In this document: piece by piece, positions 23,837 to 35,660 of the stretch
Numbering within the stretch: the stretch's first letter is position 1
How the letters are laid out: every line of letters begins with the position of its first letter
NCBI GenBank assembly: GCA_963575645.1
Contig: OY754469.1
Location: 17,254,001-17,318,000 of the forward strand
Origin: Xanthostigma xanthostigma
Taxonomy: Eukaryota; Arthropoda; Insecta; Raphidioptera; Raphidiidae
DNA: 64,000 nucleotides
Direction of reading: 5' to 3'
Notes under the pieces: model-generated
Seen by the model: the letters and a program-made list of their open reading frames with translations, nothing else
Told to the model about the DNA's origin: nothing
The model's database searches: none
Translations under genes and position numbers: made by a program

Positions 23837-24336
23837 ACCGACTTCAACAAAAAGGAGGAGGTTCTGTGTTCGTCTGTATATATTTTTTTTTTTTTTTATG
23901 TATGTTCACCGATTTCTCCGTCAATTATGGACCGATTTTCAATTTTTTTTTTATTCGAAAGAGTGCACTTCCGAGGTGGTCCCATCGGAACCAAGTCAGG
24001 ATCTGATGGTGGATCCCGGAGAAATCGAGGGAAACTCTCAAATTTCAAAGGCATGCATAAAGTTTTTTTATGTATGTTTACCGATTTTTAGTGTTAGATT
24101 AACAGTAAAAAGAGAAAAATAAAATATTTTTAACAAAAAAGTTGAACCGACTTCAAAAAAGGCACTAAAAAGTAAAAAGTAATTGCGTATTGAAATGTTT
24201 TGGAGTCGGTGTCAGCCAAAATGAAATCTATTCCGAGAACTACACCGACTCCAAAACATTTCAATACGCAATTATTTTTTACTTTTTAGTGCCTTTTTTG
24301 AAGTCGGTTCAATTTTTTTGTTAAAAATATTTTATT
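23837..24336 (+). repeat. AACCGACTTC lepidopteran repeat with hairpin, copy 1
   Basis: Head 'aaccgacttcaacaaaaagg' followed by 'aggaggttctgtgttcgtct'. The terminal half (24118-24336) is a hairpin with 94-nt arms and a 31-nt loop at 24212-24242, starting tcagccaaaatg. Both arms contain the block 'ttcaaaaaaggcac', absent from the copy at 41912-42398. Short frames here are repeat translations. Confidence 0.85.
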
Positions 24337-24404
24337 CTTTGAGTCATTCTCAAAGAAACTAAAGGGGCAGCGGACGGTAATAGTAGATTACATACCAAGC
24401 GTCA

Positions 24405-24610
24405 TAATACCATTACGCACGGGTATATATTATTTGCACGTACCTCCTATAAAATAGCTGACTTTGACTTCATTTTCAAAAATTTTGACAATTCACTTTT
24501 TGATCAATGATCACTTCTAATAGTAGGTTATTAATAAACACTGCAGACAAGCAACTTTGTTTTACAATGGAACTGGGCGACCAGTATTGTATAACTTTAC
24601 AGCACTAGTG
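24405..24610 (-). repeat. Family F MITE, copy 2 (reverse)
   Basis: The words 'cctcctataaaatagctgac' and 'aattttgacaattcactttt' are the inverse of those in copies 1 and 3. Confidence 0.6.
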
Positions 24611-25471
24611 GTGTAATGCAATAAATATGCATGTTAGGCAGCTGTTTTATACGGGATAGTGCAAAAAGATGTTTACATTTATCAAAAAAATCGGCATAAC
24701 GTACTTGTTCATAGTGCCGTCGATATCATAACATCAGTTTATGCTCTATGGGTTCTTTTTACTATAGGCTTTTTGTTACTGCGTTGACAACTTCCCACTT
24801 ACATAAATAACTCGTAGATATAGATACATATTTTCGCATTTCTGTATGACTTGTGGTGTTTACACTTTGATCGCGTCAACTTTTCTTTATAGCGTGGATA
24901 TCGCATGACATTCGTTGTAATATTACGTTCAATATGGAACCCCTGCGCAACGCGTTGCAGTATAAAAAGGGAGTCCTGCAATATGCAATAATACTATTAT
25001 ATAGTGATATCTTTATAAACTGAAGATATACCTATTGCTGGTCTTCCAATATTCGGAACCAAGTCCGAAAACATGTGATGTGTCAGTAAACATATTTTTG
25101 CAAATCAATAGCATGTATCGTATCATATACTTGAAATGACGTTGATTTTATATTACATGAATTTTCTCAATGAACTATTACAGACACAATATTTTTCTTT
25201 CAGAGAATTTTCATTGAACATTGAATATACTTTTTTTAATCTACAAGCAAATCATCCTGAGCGCACACTTCCAAAATCTAAAAAAGATTTATTCATAACG
25301 TTTTATTTGATAACGGAAAAAGCAGTTGTGTTAGGGATTTTCAAATTTTAGTTCCTCATTGTGAACATAGCATATGATATATGCAATGTAAAAAATAACA
25401 TTCATAAGTAAACTCAAAATGCAATTCAATAATATTAAAAAAAACATATGTATTTACACAAAAAAAATCAT
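24611..25471. other. AT-rich stretch, nothing recognised
   Basis: No repeat match or credible coding frame was seen. The frame at 25136-25351 has no family resemblance. Confidence 0.35.
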
Positions 25472-25998
25472 ACACGCTAGGAAAGTATCTTTGACATGCG
25501 ATATTTGCGCCAACTCGTGTTTGTTTTTTTAAAATCTAGTTCACTACCAGCTTTATTCTTAACCATAAAAAAATATTTACGGACAATGTCAGCAAAAAAA
25601 CTACATAAATGATATACAGTTTTTATTTCAAGATTTTTTAAATCTTATTAATGCTAACAAAATAACTATTTTGATATTTTTCATGTATTTAATAATGATT
25701 ACAGACGTAAAATAAAATGTAATTACCCTTGACGACCTAATGCAGCAATCCATTTTTTTCGTCTCTAATTCATAAAAAATCCAGGAAAACGGTAGAATTG
25801 TAATTCTGGACTTTTAGTTGGTGTATCTTTACAATCAACAGTACTTGATAGCTTTTTACTTATTTTATTCAACAATTAATCCTTATTAAAATGCATGTAT
25901 AACATATGACACTAAGGTTTTGACTGAACCAGAATTTAAAATAAAAACACGAGAGGGCGCAAAGGTCGCGTGTAAAAAATAACTTTCCTAGCGTATAT
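25472..25998. mobile_element. TIR element with CGCTAGGAAAGT ends
   Basis: Left end acacgctaggaaagtatctt, then tttgcgccaactcgtgttt. The right end is the imperfect inverse (aaacacgagagggcgcaaa ... aactttcctagcgtata). Arms are about 45-55 bp in a 527-bp element with no coding frame. Confidence 0.65.
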
Positions 25999-26159
25999 AT
26001 TAAATCATTGATACACACACAACGGCGTTTATTTTATATTCACACGTTTTCCGAAAACACATATTTTTAAATTTTAATATTCTTATGTCATTAAACAGCG
26101 AATTTAAGACCTAATATATAGGTACATGAGTTTTGTTGATATTGTAGCTATGAAGAACA

Positions 26160-26263
26160 TTAATGCATTACAGAAAATCGTTCCACATAAAATCATATGA
26201 ATATCCCGTGGGCGCTCAGTCTATGTTGAATTTTATGTGGAACGATTTTCTGTAATGCATTAA
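26160..26263. mobile_element. TTAA-flanked palindromic MITE, copy 1
   Basis: TTAA is present at both outer limits. Between them, tgcattacagaaaatcgttc continues for about 36 bp and is matched exactly inverted at the right. TTAA duplication is the hallmark of piggyBac-type transposition. About 100 bp, non-coding. A second, more decayed copy lies at 43912-44014. Confidence 0.7.
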
Positions 26264-26349
26264 TACCTTTCAGAGCTACCATGTCAACAATGGTGGACCG
26301 TGATGTTTGGCGTAGGTAAATGACGTCAGACTCCTAAAAAGAAAAACAT

Positions 26350-26625
26350 TTTTTATACGATCCCCTATAAAATAGCTACTTTTCAGGCCTGTATAGTGGT
26401 AGCAAAATGACCCATATCGCACTACAGTATAAAGTAATACCGAATGTGGTCATACTACTATTTCCATAGATAGTATGACAATTAAAAGCAGCCATGAAGC
26501 AGCCTACATTTGGAAGTGTACTTCCTCAAAATTGAACTGTCAAAAATTTTGTGAAACACAGCTATTTTAAAAGGAATACGTGCAAAAAATACTGTAGGTA
26601 TGTATCTCGTGCGTGATGAAATTAT
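26350..26625 (+). repeat. Family F MITE, copy 3
   Basis: Left 'cgatcccctataaaatagct' and right 'cagctattttaaaaggaat' are imperfect terminal inverted repeats. 'ttgaactgtcaaaaattttg' and 'tctcgtgcgtgatg' match copy 1. Confidence 0.6.
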
Positions 26626-27219
26626 GACTGTTAAAACTCGCTATCTTTCGTTTTTAACATATCACATTCACCATAATATCACGCTTAAAAAATATAATCT
26701 ACTAATTTAATTAAGTTCGACAGTTTATTGTGAAGTTGTTCTATGTGCATACAAAAATGCAATGGCATTATTGAAGTTCATTGATTTAATTAAAAAAGTT
26801 GTTTATAGGATTATTAAATGGGAAATAAAAAAGGATTCACTTTTTAAAAATATAACTAGATGTATGTAGTATTGTAGTGTGTACAGAAATACATACTTTG
26901 CACCACACTTTATGGTATGTACATTGTACATATAAGCTAAATTCCACAAAGGCTGATAGCATTTCCACACCGCAACCCATTTCTCGTCCAACACAACAGT
27001 CTGTTGTGTGGTCGTTTATGAAAATGTTATATATGGCAAATTATGTGCAGCATTTTCCGTTTTTTGTCGAATCTTAAAAGAGATCGTAATTTTATTTTGC
27101 AAATTTACGATATAATAGTGAATCCAATTAAGCTTGTTGTGTCCAAGTTTTTAGGAATTTCTAGAACAATCAATTATAGAAAATTTTTGAGTACATGCAG
27201 TCATTTATAATCTATATAC
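26626..27219. other. AT-rich stretch, nothing recognised
   Basis: Only a small palindrome, acaacagtctgttgt, near 26993-27007 was noticed. Confidence 0.35.
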
Positions 27220-27997
27220 CAGTTATTCTCAAAGCGGGCGCTACCGCTCCCTGGTGGCGATCCAGGACGCGGTGATGGCCACAGGTGCATTTGGGGGCGA
27301 TGAATTCAATAAATGATTTCAAACTTCAATGTTTCTAATTTACACCTTTCTGTACTATATTTTACGAAAAAGGTTGAAACATTTATACATATTAACTAAC
27401 AAGTGTAGCCACTGTTCGCTACATTGTTAAGAAACACCCATTGTTACATCGCTATATCAGAAAAATTTATTCCTCAAACAATGTCATCATCGGGATACGA
27501 ACCCCGAATCTTTCCACTATCGCGGCGGACTGAGTTACATTACTCCACAGTGACACAGCAAGATTAATTCATCATTATATTATATAGCAATTTGTAACTG
27601 TTCATTTCACATCATGCGAGAGCTAATTTTTATCTTAGGTAACGCTAGATATGAACTTTCACAGAAGTGAGAGTTATAGGTGAATCAAAGATGAAATTGT
27701 TTCTTAATTATTATCAGTCTTAAGTCACAGACATTTTTCTGTTTTTAATAAGACATTTAATGTTGAAACTTATCATGTTTCTTATGGTTGCAACAGCTCC
27801 TAATTTAATAAGTGGCTACACTTGTAAGTTATTAAATTTAGTAATACGCACTATATCGTAAGAAAAATTCCCATATTAATACATATTCTTTTTGTAAAAT
27901 TTCTATTAACATTTAAGAAACAATAATTTCCAGGGGGCACTGAGTAATATTTCTTCTGGAAAGGGGGCGGTAGACCAAATAAGTTTGGGAACAACTG
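27220..27997. mobile_element. hAT-like non-autonomous element
   Basis: The left end cagttattctcaaagcggg and the inverse of the right end, cagttgttcccaaactt, resemble the CAG-start ends of hAT elements with 'cccaaa' subterminal wording. The 8 bp before (ctatatac) and after (atctatac) agree at 6 of 8 positions, compatible with a decayed hAT target duplication. The interior has no transposase frame. A solo right end of the same family lies at 42690-42758. Confidence 0.65.
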
Positions 27998-28004
27998 ATC
28001 TATA

Positions 28005-28412
28005 CTAATAAATATAATAAAATTGGAGAGTGTTTGTTTGAACGCGCTAATCTCAAAAAATAGTAATCCGACTTGAAAAAATCTTCTTGCATTAGATAGC
28101 CCATTTATTCAACAAGGCTTGAGGTCATATAACTTCATGCAATGACCCTAAGTGACCGTAAGGAGCGGCGCGTGAAGTTAGGGGCCAGTTAGCCGAACGC
28201 TGAAAACACAAAAAAGGGCCGAACTGTGAATGTCCAGGTCAGCGAGGTATCATGCTGTATGACTTGGTCATGTGGTCGAATTTTTATGGAGCAGTTTTTC
28301 TTCAGCGAACTAATTTTTGTAGAAGTTTTTGGTTAAATTAATTGAATAATTATATGTGTTTCCTTAATTGCCAATCTATAAATCCGGGTGAAACCGAACT
28401 GGGCCTTTAGTA
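28005..28412 (-). repeat. Family A retroposon, copy 2 (reverse, diverged)
   Basis: Contains 'gagtgtttgtttgaacgcgc', 'tagcccatttattcaacaag' and, at the far end, 'ccgggtgaaaccgaactggg', which is the inverse of the family A head. The middle (about 28170-28340) is not shared with the other copies. Confidence 0.5.
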
Positions 28413-28977
28413 TAGTGCATTTTTAATAATAAATTTAGAACTGTATTGATTAAAATCCTGAAGAAGGTGGATCTGGGAGGATAAGCCCGTCCAAAGTAGC
28501 GTCAAGACCCACAAAATTTAAACTAACAACTTTAATATTCATTTAAAATGGAGACTTTCGTAAGCGGTCATGAATCTATAGCCCATTCCAAAAAAAGTCG
28601 TTCGATGAATTCTTTCACGAAGAAAATTTTTAACGTGCATTCTGTATCGGTAATATTGAGAAATATAATCCAATTCAAAGAGGGTATCTTATATCTGACT
28701 TTACAGTGTTCTGTTATTGCTCCGTGTGGATTGTATTTTTATTATTTTTCATTGCATATTGACTTTATCTTTACTTGTTTTCTTGTATATTAATAATAAT
28801 TTTATTACAACTATAACATTCATACTGCTCAAATGAAATGTTTTGTTGTCAAGTTTTTGTATTTGGATAAATTTTTATATAATATGGTTGACTGAAAAAC
28901 GTGTTAAATTTGAATATAGGCAGCTTATCCAGGAAATTAAAAGACAAGACATACGCGCGTATCAGTATTTATTTACA
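28413..28977. other. Unassigned stretch
   Basis: A plus-strand frame at 28548-28793 (81 residues) begins METFVSGHESIAHSKK and ends in a hydrophobic tract. It shows no recognisable family and is probably chance. Confidence 0.3.
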
Positions 28978-29060
28978 AAACTAGCTTGAAAAGATGTCTG
29001 GTAGGCAAATCTAGCAAGGAATCTAGCAGCGTTTCTAGCCTCGTGTACAGCGGCCTTTAC
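28978..29060 (-). repeat. Family C solo end
   Basis: Contains 'gcttgaaaagatgtctggta' joined to 'ctagcctcgtgtacagcggc', i.e. one terminus of family C plus a short internal piece, with the body deleted. Confidence 0.6.
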
Positions 29061-29125
29061 CTGTGTTTATTATTTTCCATAACGAAATCTATATAACATT
29101 TACCGATAAAAACTCTTCATTGTTA

Positions 29126-29185
29126 TTTTCCTTAGCTACGCAGCAAAATTCAATTAAATTTTACTGCGTAGCTAAGGAAAAGTAA
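29126..29185. repeat. Short perfect hairpin
   Basis: ccttagctacgcagcaaaatt pairs with aattttactgcgtagctaag around a short centre, with one mismatch in the stem. A half-arm recurs at 12084-12097. Confidence 0.7.
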
Positions 29186-30744
29186 AAATTTTAACGACAT
29201 AACATAAGAGAGAGAGACAGTTTATGTAACAATACTTTATTTCGCCCACTAGCAATTGAGTGAGACAGAATTTTTTTTCACATAAAATTAGATAAAAACA
29301 CGAAAAAAAATGGCGTTTGGTTAGGGTGATACGTCAATTTGAACCAAAGTTATGGAAGATTGAAACAAAAAATCGTTTTCCCCCTCTCCTGCCCGTTTTA
29401 ATTGACCCACCGCGTGCAGCTTTCGGTGCAAAGAAGGGGTCTTTAGTATCTTTGCTATAAAAAGAAAACTAAGATCCTAGCTGCAATGGTTTTTTAAAAA
29501 ATGACATTCAATTTTTCTAAATTTCGCGCACTAAAATGACGATATCTCGAACGAATTGTCTGATCAGACCCGGTCTGGAACGAGCTTATACGGATTCTTT
29601 TTTTCTACAACTTTTGTTGGAACATTTTTTCTCCCGATAATAATGTCCGAGTTATGCGGCAAAAACGGGTTTTCCGGAACTTTAAAGCGGCATATCCTCC
29701 ACCGCCCCCTCCGACATACGGTCACAAACTATACCAAAATGTCGGGAGAGCTCGATTCTACAGTTTTTGTAGGAAACATTTTTCGATTTAAAACATACCG
29801 GTTTGAAATTCCCTATCCACCCCACTATCAGTCCGTAACGAAATATCAAGTAATAATGTACGGTCTGCGTAATATAGATTACTAGACTGTTTACATACGG
29901 TCTGATTTTACAAACGTTTATGTAAAAGGAATAATGTGCACTGTTAAAATTTATCATGTACGTGAAACGACTCTACTATCTTAACTGACATTTGGTAAAA
30001 TGTTTGTAGAATTCATAACCATCAAATCGTTATTTTAATGATAATATAAAAGTTTTATCTCTATATTACTATCTACTTATTTTTCTTTACACAATATATA
30101 TTTATAAATGAAAATATACAAGTGTGAGTATTTTTATAAGGTGTTTTATGGGCACATCTTATGAATTTTCAAATTGATGAAACTTTTATCGAGTACACAG
30201 TTCACTGGTGTTGTAATAGCTTGCAGGGTTTTTGAGATTTTTCATTTAAAAGGAGACATTCCACAGACGGCGTTTATGACATTCTACAGAGCAAACCAAT
30301 GCTTCTCAAACTTTCTACGAAGAAGCTTTAAATTAGTGATGAGTATTTGGAAAGAATTCCGTGGCATAAGGATCGAAAATGAAGCAATACTGAGATTTTT
30401 TTAAACTTGCATTTAACACTAACGTTTCGATACGTTTTGTATCATCTTCAGAGTGTTCTGTAATTATATTTTCTTAGTTGTAACATTGTTTTGAATTAAA
30501 ATGTAATTATGCGTAAATGTTAGAAAACTTACCAAATGCTGTCACATGTTATCAGTATATTGTTGTTGATGGATTGAGAACATGGTGTCACTCAACTTGT
30601 TAATTGTTATTTTTTATATTTTTAATGTTAATGTTTTTAAAATTATTAGTTTCTTTTAAATATAAAATTATTGCCACAAAATTAAAACAAATGAAGTAAC
30701 CTTTCTATATTGTGTTGTGACGTCATTTTCAGCTTCGTACCCAG
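29186..30744. other. Unassigned stretch, probably old repeat sequence
   Basis: The block 29300-29880 reads like an old interspersed repeat (tatctcgaacgaattgtct, tacaacttttgttggaacat). The overlapping frames on both strands (29556-29885, 29682-29957) have no recognisable domain. At 30418-30460, 'taacgtttcgatacgttttg' resembles the 3' tail of common retroelements. Confidence 0.3.
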
Positions 30745-30801
30745 CCTACAGACTAGCAGAATTCCTAGCAACGTTTCTAGCCTCGTGTGCAGCGGCCTTT
30801 A
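30745..30801 (-). repeat. Family C solo end
   Basis: Reads 'aacgtttctagcctcgtgtg' then 'cagcggccttt'. Only the terminus of family C is kept here. Confidence 0.6.
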
Positions 30802-31156
30802 AGGATGTTTTTGCTAATTTTTAGAGTGAGGTCTGATTAATATAACCTGTCTTTACGCCAATAAGGTAAGCAAACGATACATTTCAATTCTGCATTATAG
30901 TTTAATTTTATTGCCAATAAAGCTACATCGATGAAATGTATGCGTTTAGCTAGCGGCATTATTCTATTTTGCATTGCAATATATAATACTTATAGTAATT
31001 AATTAGTTTTATATGCGGGGAGGGAAATATAACTGATCGTAGTGGCGGAAACGGGAACTGCGCGACAATATCGTTACTTCTATACTGTGTGGTATTAGTT
31101 TATGAAAATTATTCTCATCAAAATAACATTTACAATGTAAACTCAAAGTTTGTGAG

Positions 31157-31876
31157 TAAAAAAACTAAAAAAACACGCTTTAATTGCAAACCGAACTAAA
31201 AAGTACAAAATAATTATTAACAAAATAATTCAATTATAGTAAAAAATAGTGGGCTCCTTGATATTAAATGTTATAATTATTACATTGATAGCTATAGGCT
31301 GTGTGCATGATGCCTATTAGCGCCGCTAGTGGGTAATAGAGAATTATTGAACTAACTTTTTATGGAAATCGCGACATGTTTCTAAGGTGATAAGTCAAAA
31401 ACTTTAGTTGGCCATGTTGTGTCAAAAAAAATGTAATAAGGAAAACTGATGTTAATTTGTTTACACTGACAGCGGAACGTCAAATTAGGGCGCCAATGGT
31501 CTTTATTTTACTTAAATCGCCATCAGCGCAACAGCCCGGAACACTACAAGCATTTCCAGATTGCTTAGTTTTCGTATGTTTTCTTTGTAATTAAAAAACT
31601 TCATAAAATTATAATTATTTTCACTTTTAATAAACATTGCTCACTGACATACGGAAAATTGGAGTTCGAAGTTTCCCCTAGTGCTCACCACAAACGCTCG
31701 CATCGAAAAATTTGTAACTCCGCCTCCGTGCACATAGCCCATTTATAAAATTAGAGTTATAATGAAAATATATTAATTGGCACCGCACGCTTTTTTACTA
31801 TTGTTGAATTATTTTGTTAATAATTGTTTTTTACTTTTTAGTTCGGTTTGCTATTAAAGCGTTTTTTTTTTTTAAC
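31157..31876. mobile_element. Element with ~85-bp terminal inverted repeats
   Basis: The left arm 'aaacacgctttaattgcaaa' through 'caaaataattcaattata' is matched inverted at 31790-31876. The interior of about 540 bp has no coding frame. Confidence 0.7.
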
Positions 31877-31889
31877 TAATTTATTTTCT

Positions 31890-32115
31890 TAATTTTTAGT
31901 CTCAAAACGATATCAAAAGTATTTTTTTTCAAAATTTTCAAATTCAAATTTTTTTTGTGAAATAATTGTATTGTCATCGGACCTTGATACGTGTGCAAAT
32001 TTTCAAGTTAATCAGACCTCTTGAAATTGGTAAAAATTACGCTAAAAGATTCCTTTACATATATATACGGACAAATACACAAACATACATACAGGTCAAG
32101 CTAATGTATGCGTGT
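31890..32115 (+). repeat. Retroposon 3' tail fragment
   Basis: Ends in 'acatatatatacggacaaat' followed by 'acaaacatacatacaggtca', a typical tail of lepidopteran retroposons, preceded by 'ttttcaagttaatcagacct'. Confidence 0.45.
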
Positions 32116-34018
32116 TTAAAATAACTGATTAACTGAGATCTAGAATAATCGAATAAAGTGTGACAACTCATCACACTTACTTCATAATAATCTAAATTTT
32201 GGTTCCCGATAATTTCCGGCATTTAACTTGGATTATAGTGTCGAAATGCCCTAATTGTATTATAATAACCTGATGACTCCCTTAAAAAATTCTGCTTACG
32301 TCCTTGTTCATATGTGTAGGTACAGCATAAAATCTTTTTGTGGTCTTTTACTTTGAGATGCACTGGAGTATACTGTGTATACATAGTTTTGCATCAAAAA
32401 TACGGGCTACGCTTTCTATTCTCTCCCTTCAAAGAATGCGAATAAAACTGATGACACGTCTTAGACAGATTGTACTATAGGATGGTTGTTTGAAGTTGTC
32501 ACATTATGCTTTTATCAACACTTTTACATAGTTACTGAAAGGTGAATTTGGGTTTTCTGTTGAGTTAGTTATTATCTTCACGTAGATTAGGTAAAATTAA
32601 TGAAATTTAAAAGATGAATTTAGAATCTATATTATTTAAATACGGGAAGTAAAAAAGTCTGTCTCTCTGTATATCACATACCTACTCCGCAATCTTTCCA
32701 TCGATTTGGATGAAACTTTACAGGCAGGAGTATTTTAAGATTAGTTTTCTATGCATAGAACTGAGGCGTGACATTTTTTGTTTTAGCGCATCCCACTGTA
32801 TGGGAATATCCTTGGACAAGTCTTAAAAAATGCAATAAAAGTTCTTAAGTGACTTTTTTTAGGTGAATATTTTCTGAGACATAAGCACCTAAAATAATAA
32901 TGTGCTCCCAGCTCTAACTTTAAGATATGTTAAAGGGTTGTAGGAGTTCAACTGATGTTTCCTTACAGTATTTTTATATGGCTCTCATATTTCTATTAAT
33001 ATAGCGGAGATAAGAACCACGGGTATATTAACTTTAAAAAACCGTCCAATGTCACTAGTGTGCATATAAATATTTATTAAGACTATTTAGTTTTTGATAG
33101 GTCATAGAGTGATTTGTTTAGTGTAAATAATAACTCATGAATACTCATCTTCCTCTTACTTAAATACCTATACAAAACAGTATCAACATATTGCAATGGC
33201 GCATTTCTAAGTTAGGATATGATATTTGTCAAACAATTGATTGCGACTCATAAATAGCCCGTCATATGAACACTACAGAACTGTCTCTTGTCCAAGTTCA
33301 AGTCAAACCGAATCAATTTTGTGCAGCGTTCCTCATTATTTATATCAATAGTTTAATACAATTTTGCAATTCTATATGTTTCTAATGAAATAAGATTTAG
33401 ATGTACAGTTTATAGATTATGCAAAACGTAATAGTCATTTTCAGATTTTTTGTCTGTTTGAATATCTGTCTGCCTGTTTGGTTATTCTGATTTAATTAAA
33501 AAGCTATACTGAATCCGCTTTGATCTGAACAGAGTACAGGATTACCAGAAGGTCAGTAATAAATAACAGGAAAATTTATATGTCATATTTTACTAAACGG
33601 ACAATGTAAAGTTCAACTTGAAATTAGACAATTGATAAATTTACGGTTTTATTCTATTAAAAAGTCTTTCGTAATCGTTTTTTTCATTCTGACACCATAA
33701 AAAAGAGCATTAAAGAGAGAGAATAATGAATAGGCAATAAAATCAAAGTAGAACAAAGGAAATCGTACTAAATAGATAATTCAAACATAAACATGCAATT
33801 TAACGTGGCTCGGACATTATATGCGCTTTAATGGGTAGACGTCATGTCATGGTATACATAATGTATGCATAAATACTCTGGACAAGGGTTAACCGTATTA
33901 TTGGATTAACTTTTATGGTAATAAAATGACATGGACATTATCCAGAAAACAAAATACATAGCTTCTTTACTGATCGTGTATTTTTTTAGGCAAAATTTGG
34001 AGAAATTTATTAAGAGTA
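32116..34018. other. AT-rich stretch with one retroposon relic
   Basis: At about 32640-32830, 'tacgggaagtaaaaaagtct' and 'tcgatttggatgaaacttta' look like a decayed retroposon. No gene was recognised in the remainder. Confidence 0.3.
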
Positions 34019-34020
34019 TA

Positions 34021-34788
34021 CAGTGTGTCCCCGGATTGAGTTCACAATAGGTAAGATTGACCAAAAATTTTCGAATTGGAATTTCATATTTTGGGATTCC
34101 GCCCTGCTTGGTCTGAAACTTATTTTTAGTTTACTTTCAATTTTTTTTAAATCAAGTAGGCCTTTACAGTTGAGCAAAACCTCTTTTCGTTTCAGGTAAA
34201 GTACCTTTTTCGTTCATAGTATACGCAAAAGTGTCACTAAGAAAAGTTGTTCACAATGAAAAATGATGGCGTTATGCAAATTTTCAGAATGATCGGCCTA
34301 CTTTGATAAAATCCGCTTTTGATTTGTTTTGTTTGAAAAACAATCGCGTGGAGGAAGCCAAATAGAGTTTAATGTATTTTTTTGATAAATGCTGTAAAAA
34401 TTTGAATTTTAATTTAAACATTTCTAATCACCCTGTTTTCTCATCTAAGATTTATCATGTAATCGTTAATAATAAATATTTTTCTCCTATTTTCTACTTC
34501 TATTATCAAAGTAGGTCGATCATTCTGAAAATTTGCATAACGCCATGATTTTTCATTGTGAACAACTTTTCTTAGTGACACTTTTGCGTACTATGAACGG
34601 AAAAGGTACTTTACCTGAAACGAAAAGAGGTTTTGCTCAACTCTAAAGGCCTACTTGATTTAACAAAATCGAAAGTAAACTAAAAATAAGTTTCAGACCA
34701 AACAGGGCGGAATCCCAAAATATGAAATTCCAATTCGAAATTTTTTGGTCAATCTCACCTATTGTGAACTCAATCCGGGGACACACTG
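34021..34788. mobile_element. Mariner-like element with ~290-bp inverted repeats
   Basis: TA at 34019-34020 and 34789-34790 flank ends reading cagtgtgtccccggattgag and its inverse. The arms stay closely similar for about 290 bp each (for example gttcacaatgaaaaatgatg against its inverse near 34545), with a ~180-bp AT-rich centre. Total 768 bp, no transposase frame. CAGTGTGTCC-type ends with TA duplication indicate Tc1/mariner mobilisation. Confidence 0.85.
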
Positions 34789-35027
34789 TATGTACGAGGT
34801 TCGCAACAAACATTTTTTTTACATCAAATAATTTAAAATATTAAACAAAAATGTATACAAAAAATTAACGAAATTAACCCTTCCAGAATGTGTGCATTTG
34901 TATGCACTATACGCTGTAGCATTGCTTTCGTCTAAAAACACTTAATTGCATAAAAGCATTCATTATGTAAACGCTACCCTGTATTCGCCAGCGTATCCCA
35001 AACTGTGGTAATATGTCGGTCGAAATA

Positions 35028-35148
35028 TGACAACAAGAAACGTGTGCATAGAAGCAAATGAATGCCGCTTTTTTCACGACGATGATGCCATCGCTGCCAA
35101 GAAAACCACATCCATTTACTTCTATGCACACGTTTCTTGTTATGTCAT
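35028..35148. repeat. Hairpin element, ~40-bp arms
   Basis: tgacaacaagaaacgtgtgc at 35028 is matched inverted at 35108-35148. The minus-strand frame at 34907-35290 crosses it and is not treated as a gene. Confidence 0.65.
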
Positions 35149-35254
35149 TCATCGTTATATTACGACATACGCGAGAAATATAGAACCTTGAAGTCGGTAA
35201 AAATAAATAACAATTGCCAGACGAATAGTGATTTGCTATGGAATTGGTATAGAG

Positions 35255-35547
35255 CAGGGGCGGGCAAATCTTTTGATCGTCGGGCCACATTGCTGATGAA
35301 AATTTGACCGTCGGCCAAAACTTTGGAGAGCAAAAAAAAGGTCCTTTTATTTCCGCAACAAAAATTTGGAGAGCAAAAAACGCAACAAAAAGGTCTTTTT
35401 TCGTCTGTTGTGGCCCTTGCTATTTACTATTTTTCTATTTTTTTTTACGTGCCAAATTATATTGGCAAACTATTTTCGCTCTTAAAAATCATTTATGAAC
35501 AGCTTCGTGGGCCGGACAAAAATCTACTGCGGACCGGATCCGGCAAA
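35255..35547 (+). mobile_element. hAT-type element fragment
   Basis: The left end caggggcgggcaaatctttt and the later 'gtgggccggacaaaaatcta' followed by 'ggaccggatccggc' match the 'CAGGGGTGGGCAAAC ... GGGCCGGATAAAAAT' wording of a broad hAT group. The right terminal CAG is missing, so the element is truncated. Short frames here are repeat translations. Confidence 0.6.
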
Positions 35548-35660
35548 TACCATCAATTCGAGAAAAACGCACTTGAAAGTTTTAGTTTACTCTTTTCGCC
35601 ATAGCTTTTTTCATGAAGACATAAATTATTTATTTAATGTTTGCTTTTTTAAAATTTATT

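Noticed and set aside
27478..27565. tRNA-like sequence on the minus strand (B-box-like ggggttcgtatccc)
   Set aside because: The T-arm-like motif is present but the T stem/loop has the wrong length, no good acceptor or D arm can be formed, and it lies inside a hAT-like element.
28548..28793. 81-residue frame starting METFVSGHES
   Set aside because: No conserved domain recognised, and the C-terminal half is a T-rich hydrophobic translation typical of AT-rich DNA.
29556..29957. Overlapping frames of 109 and 91 residues on opposite strands
   Set aside because: Neither shows a recognisable family, and mutual overlap with similar composition suggests chance in an old repeat.
34907..35290. 127-residue minus-strand frame
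   Set aside because: It spans a ~40-bp-arm hairpin and the start of a hAT fragment, so it is a chance frame over repeats.
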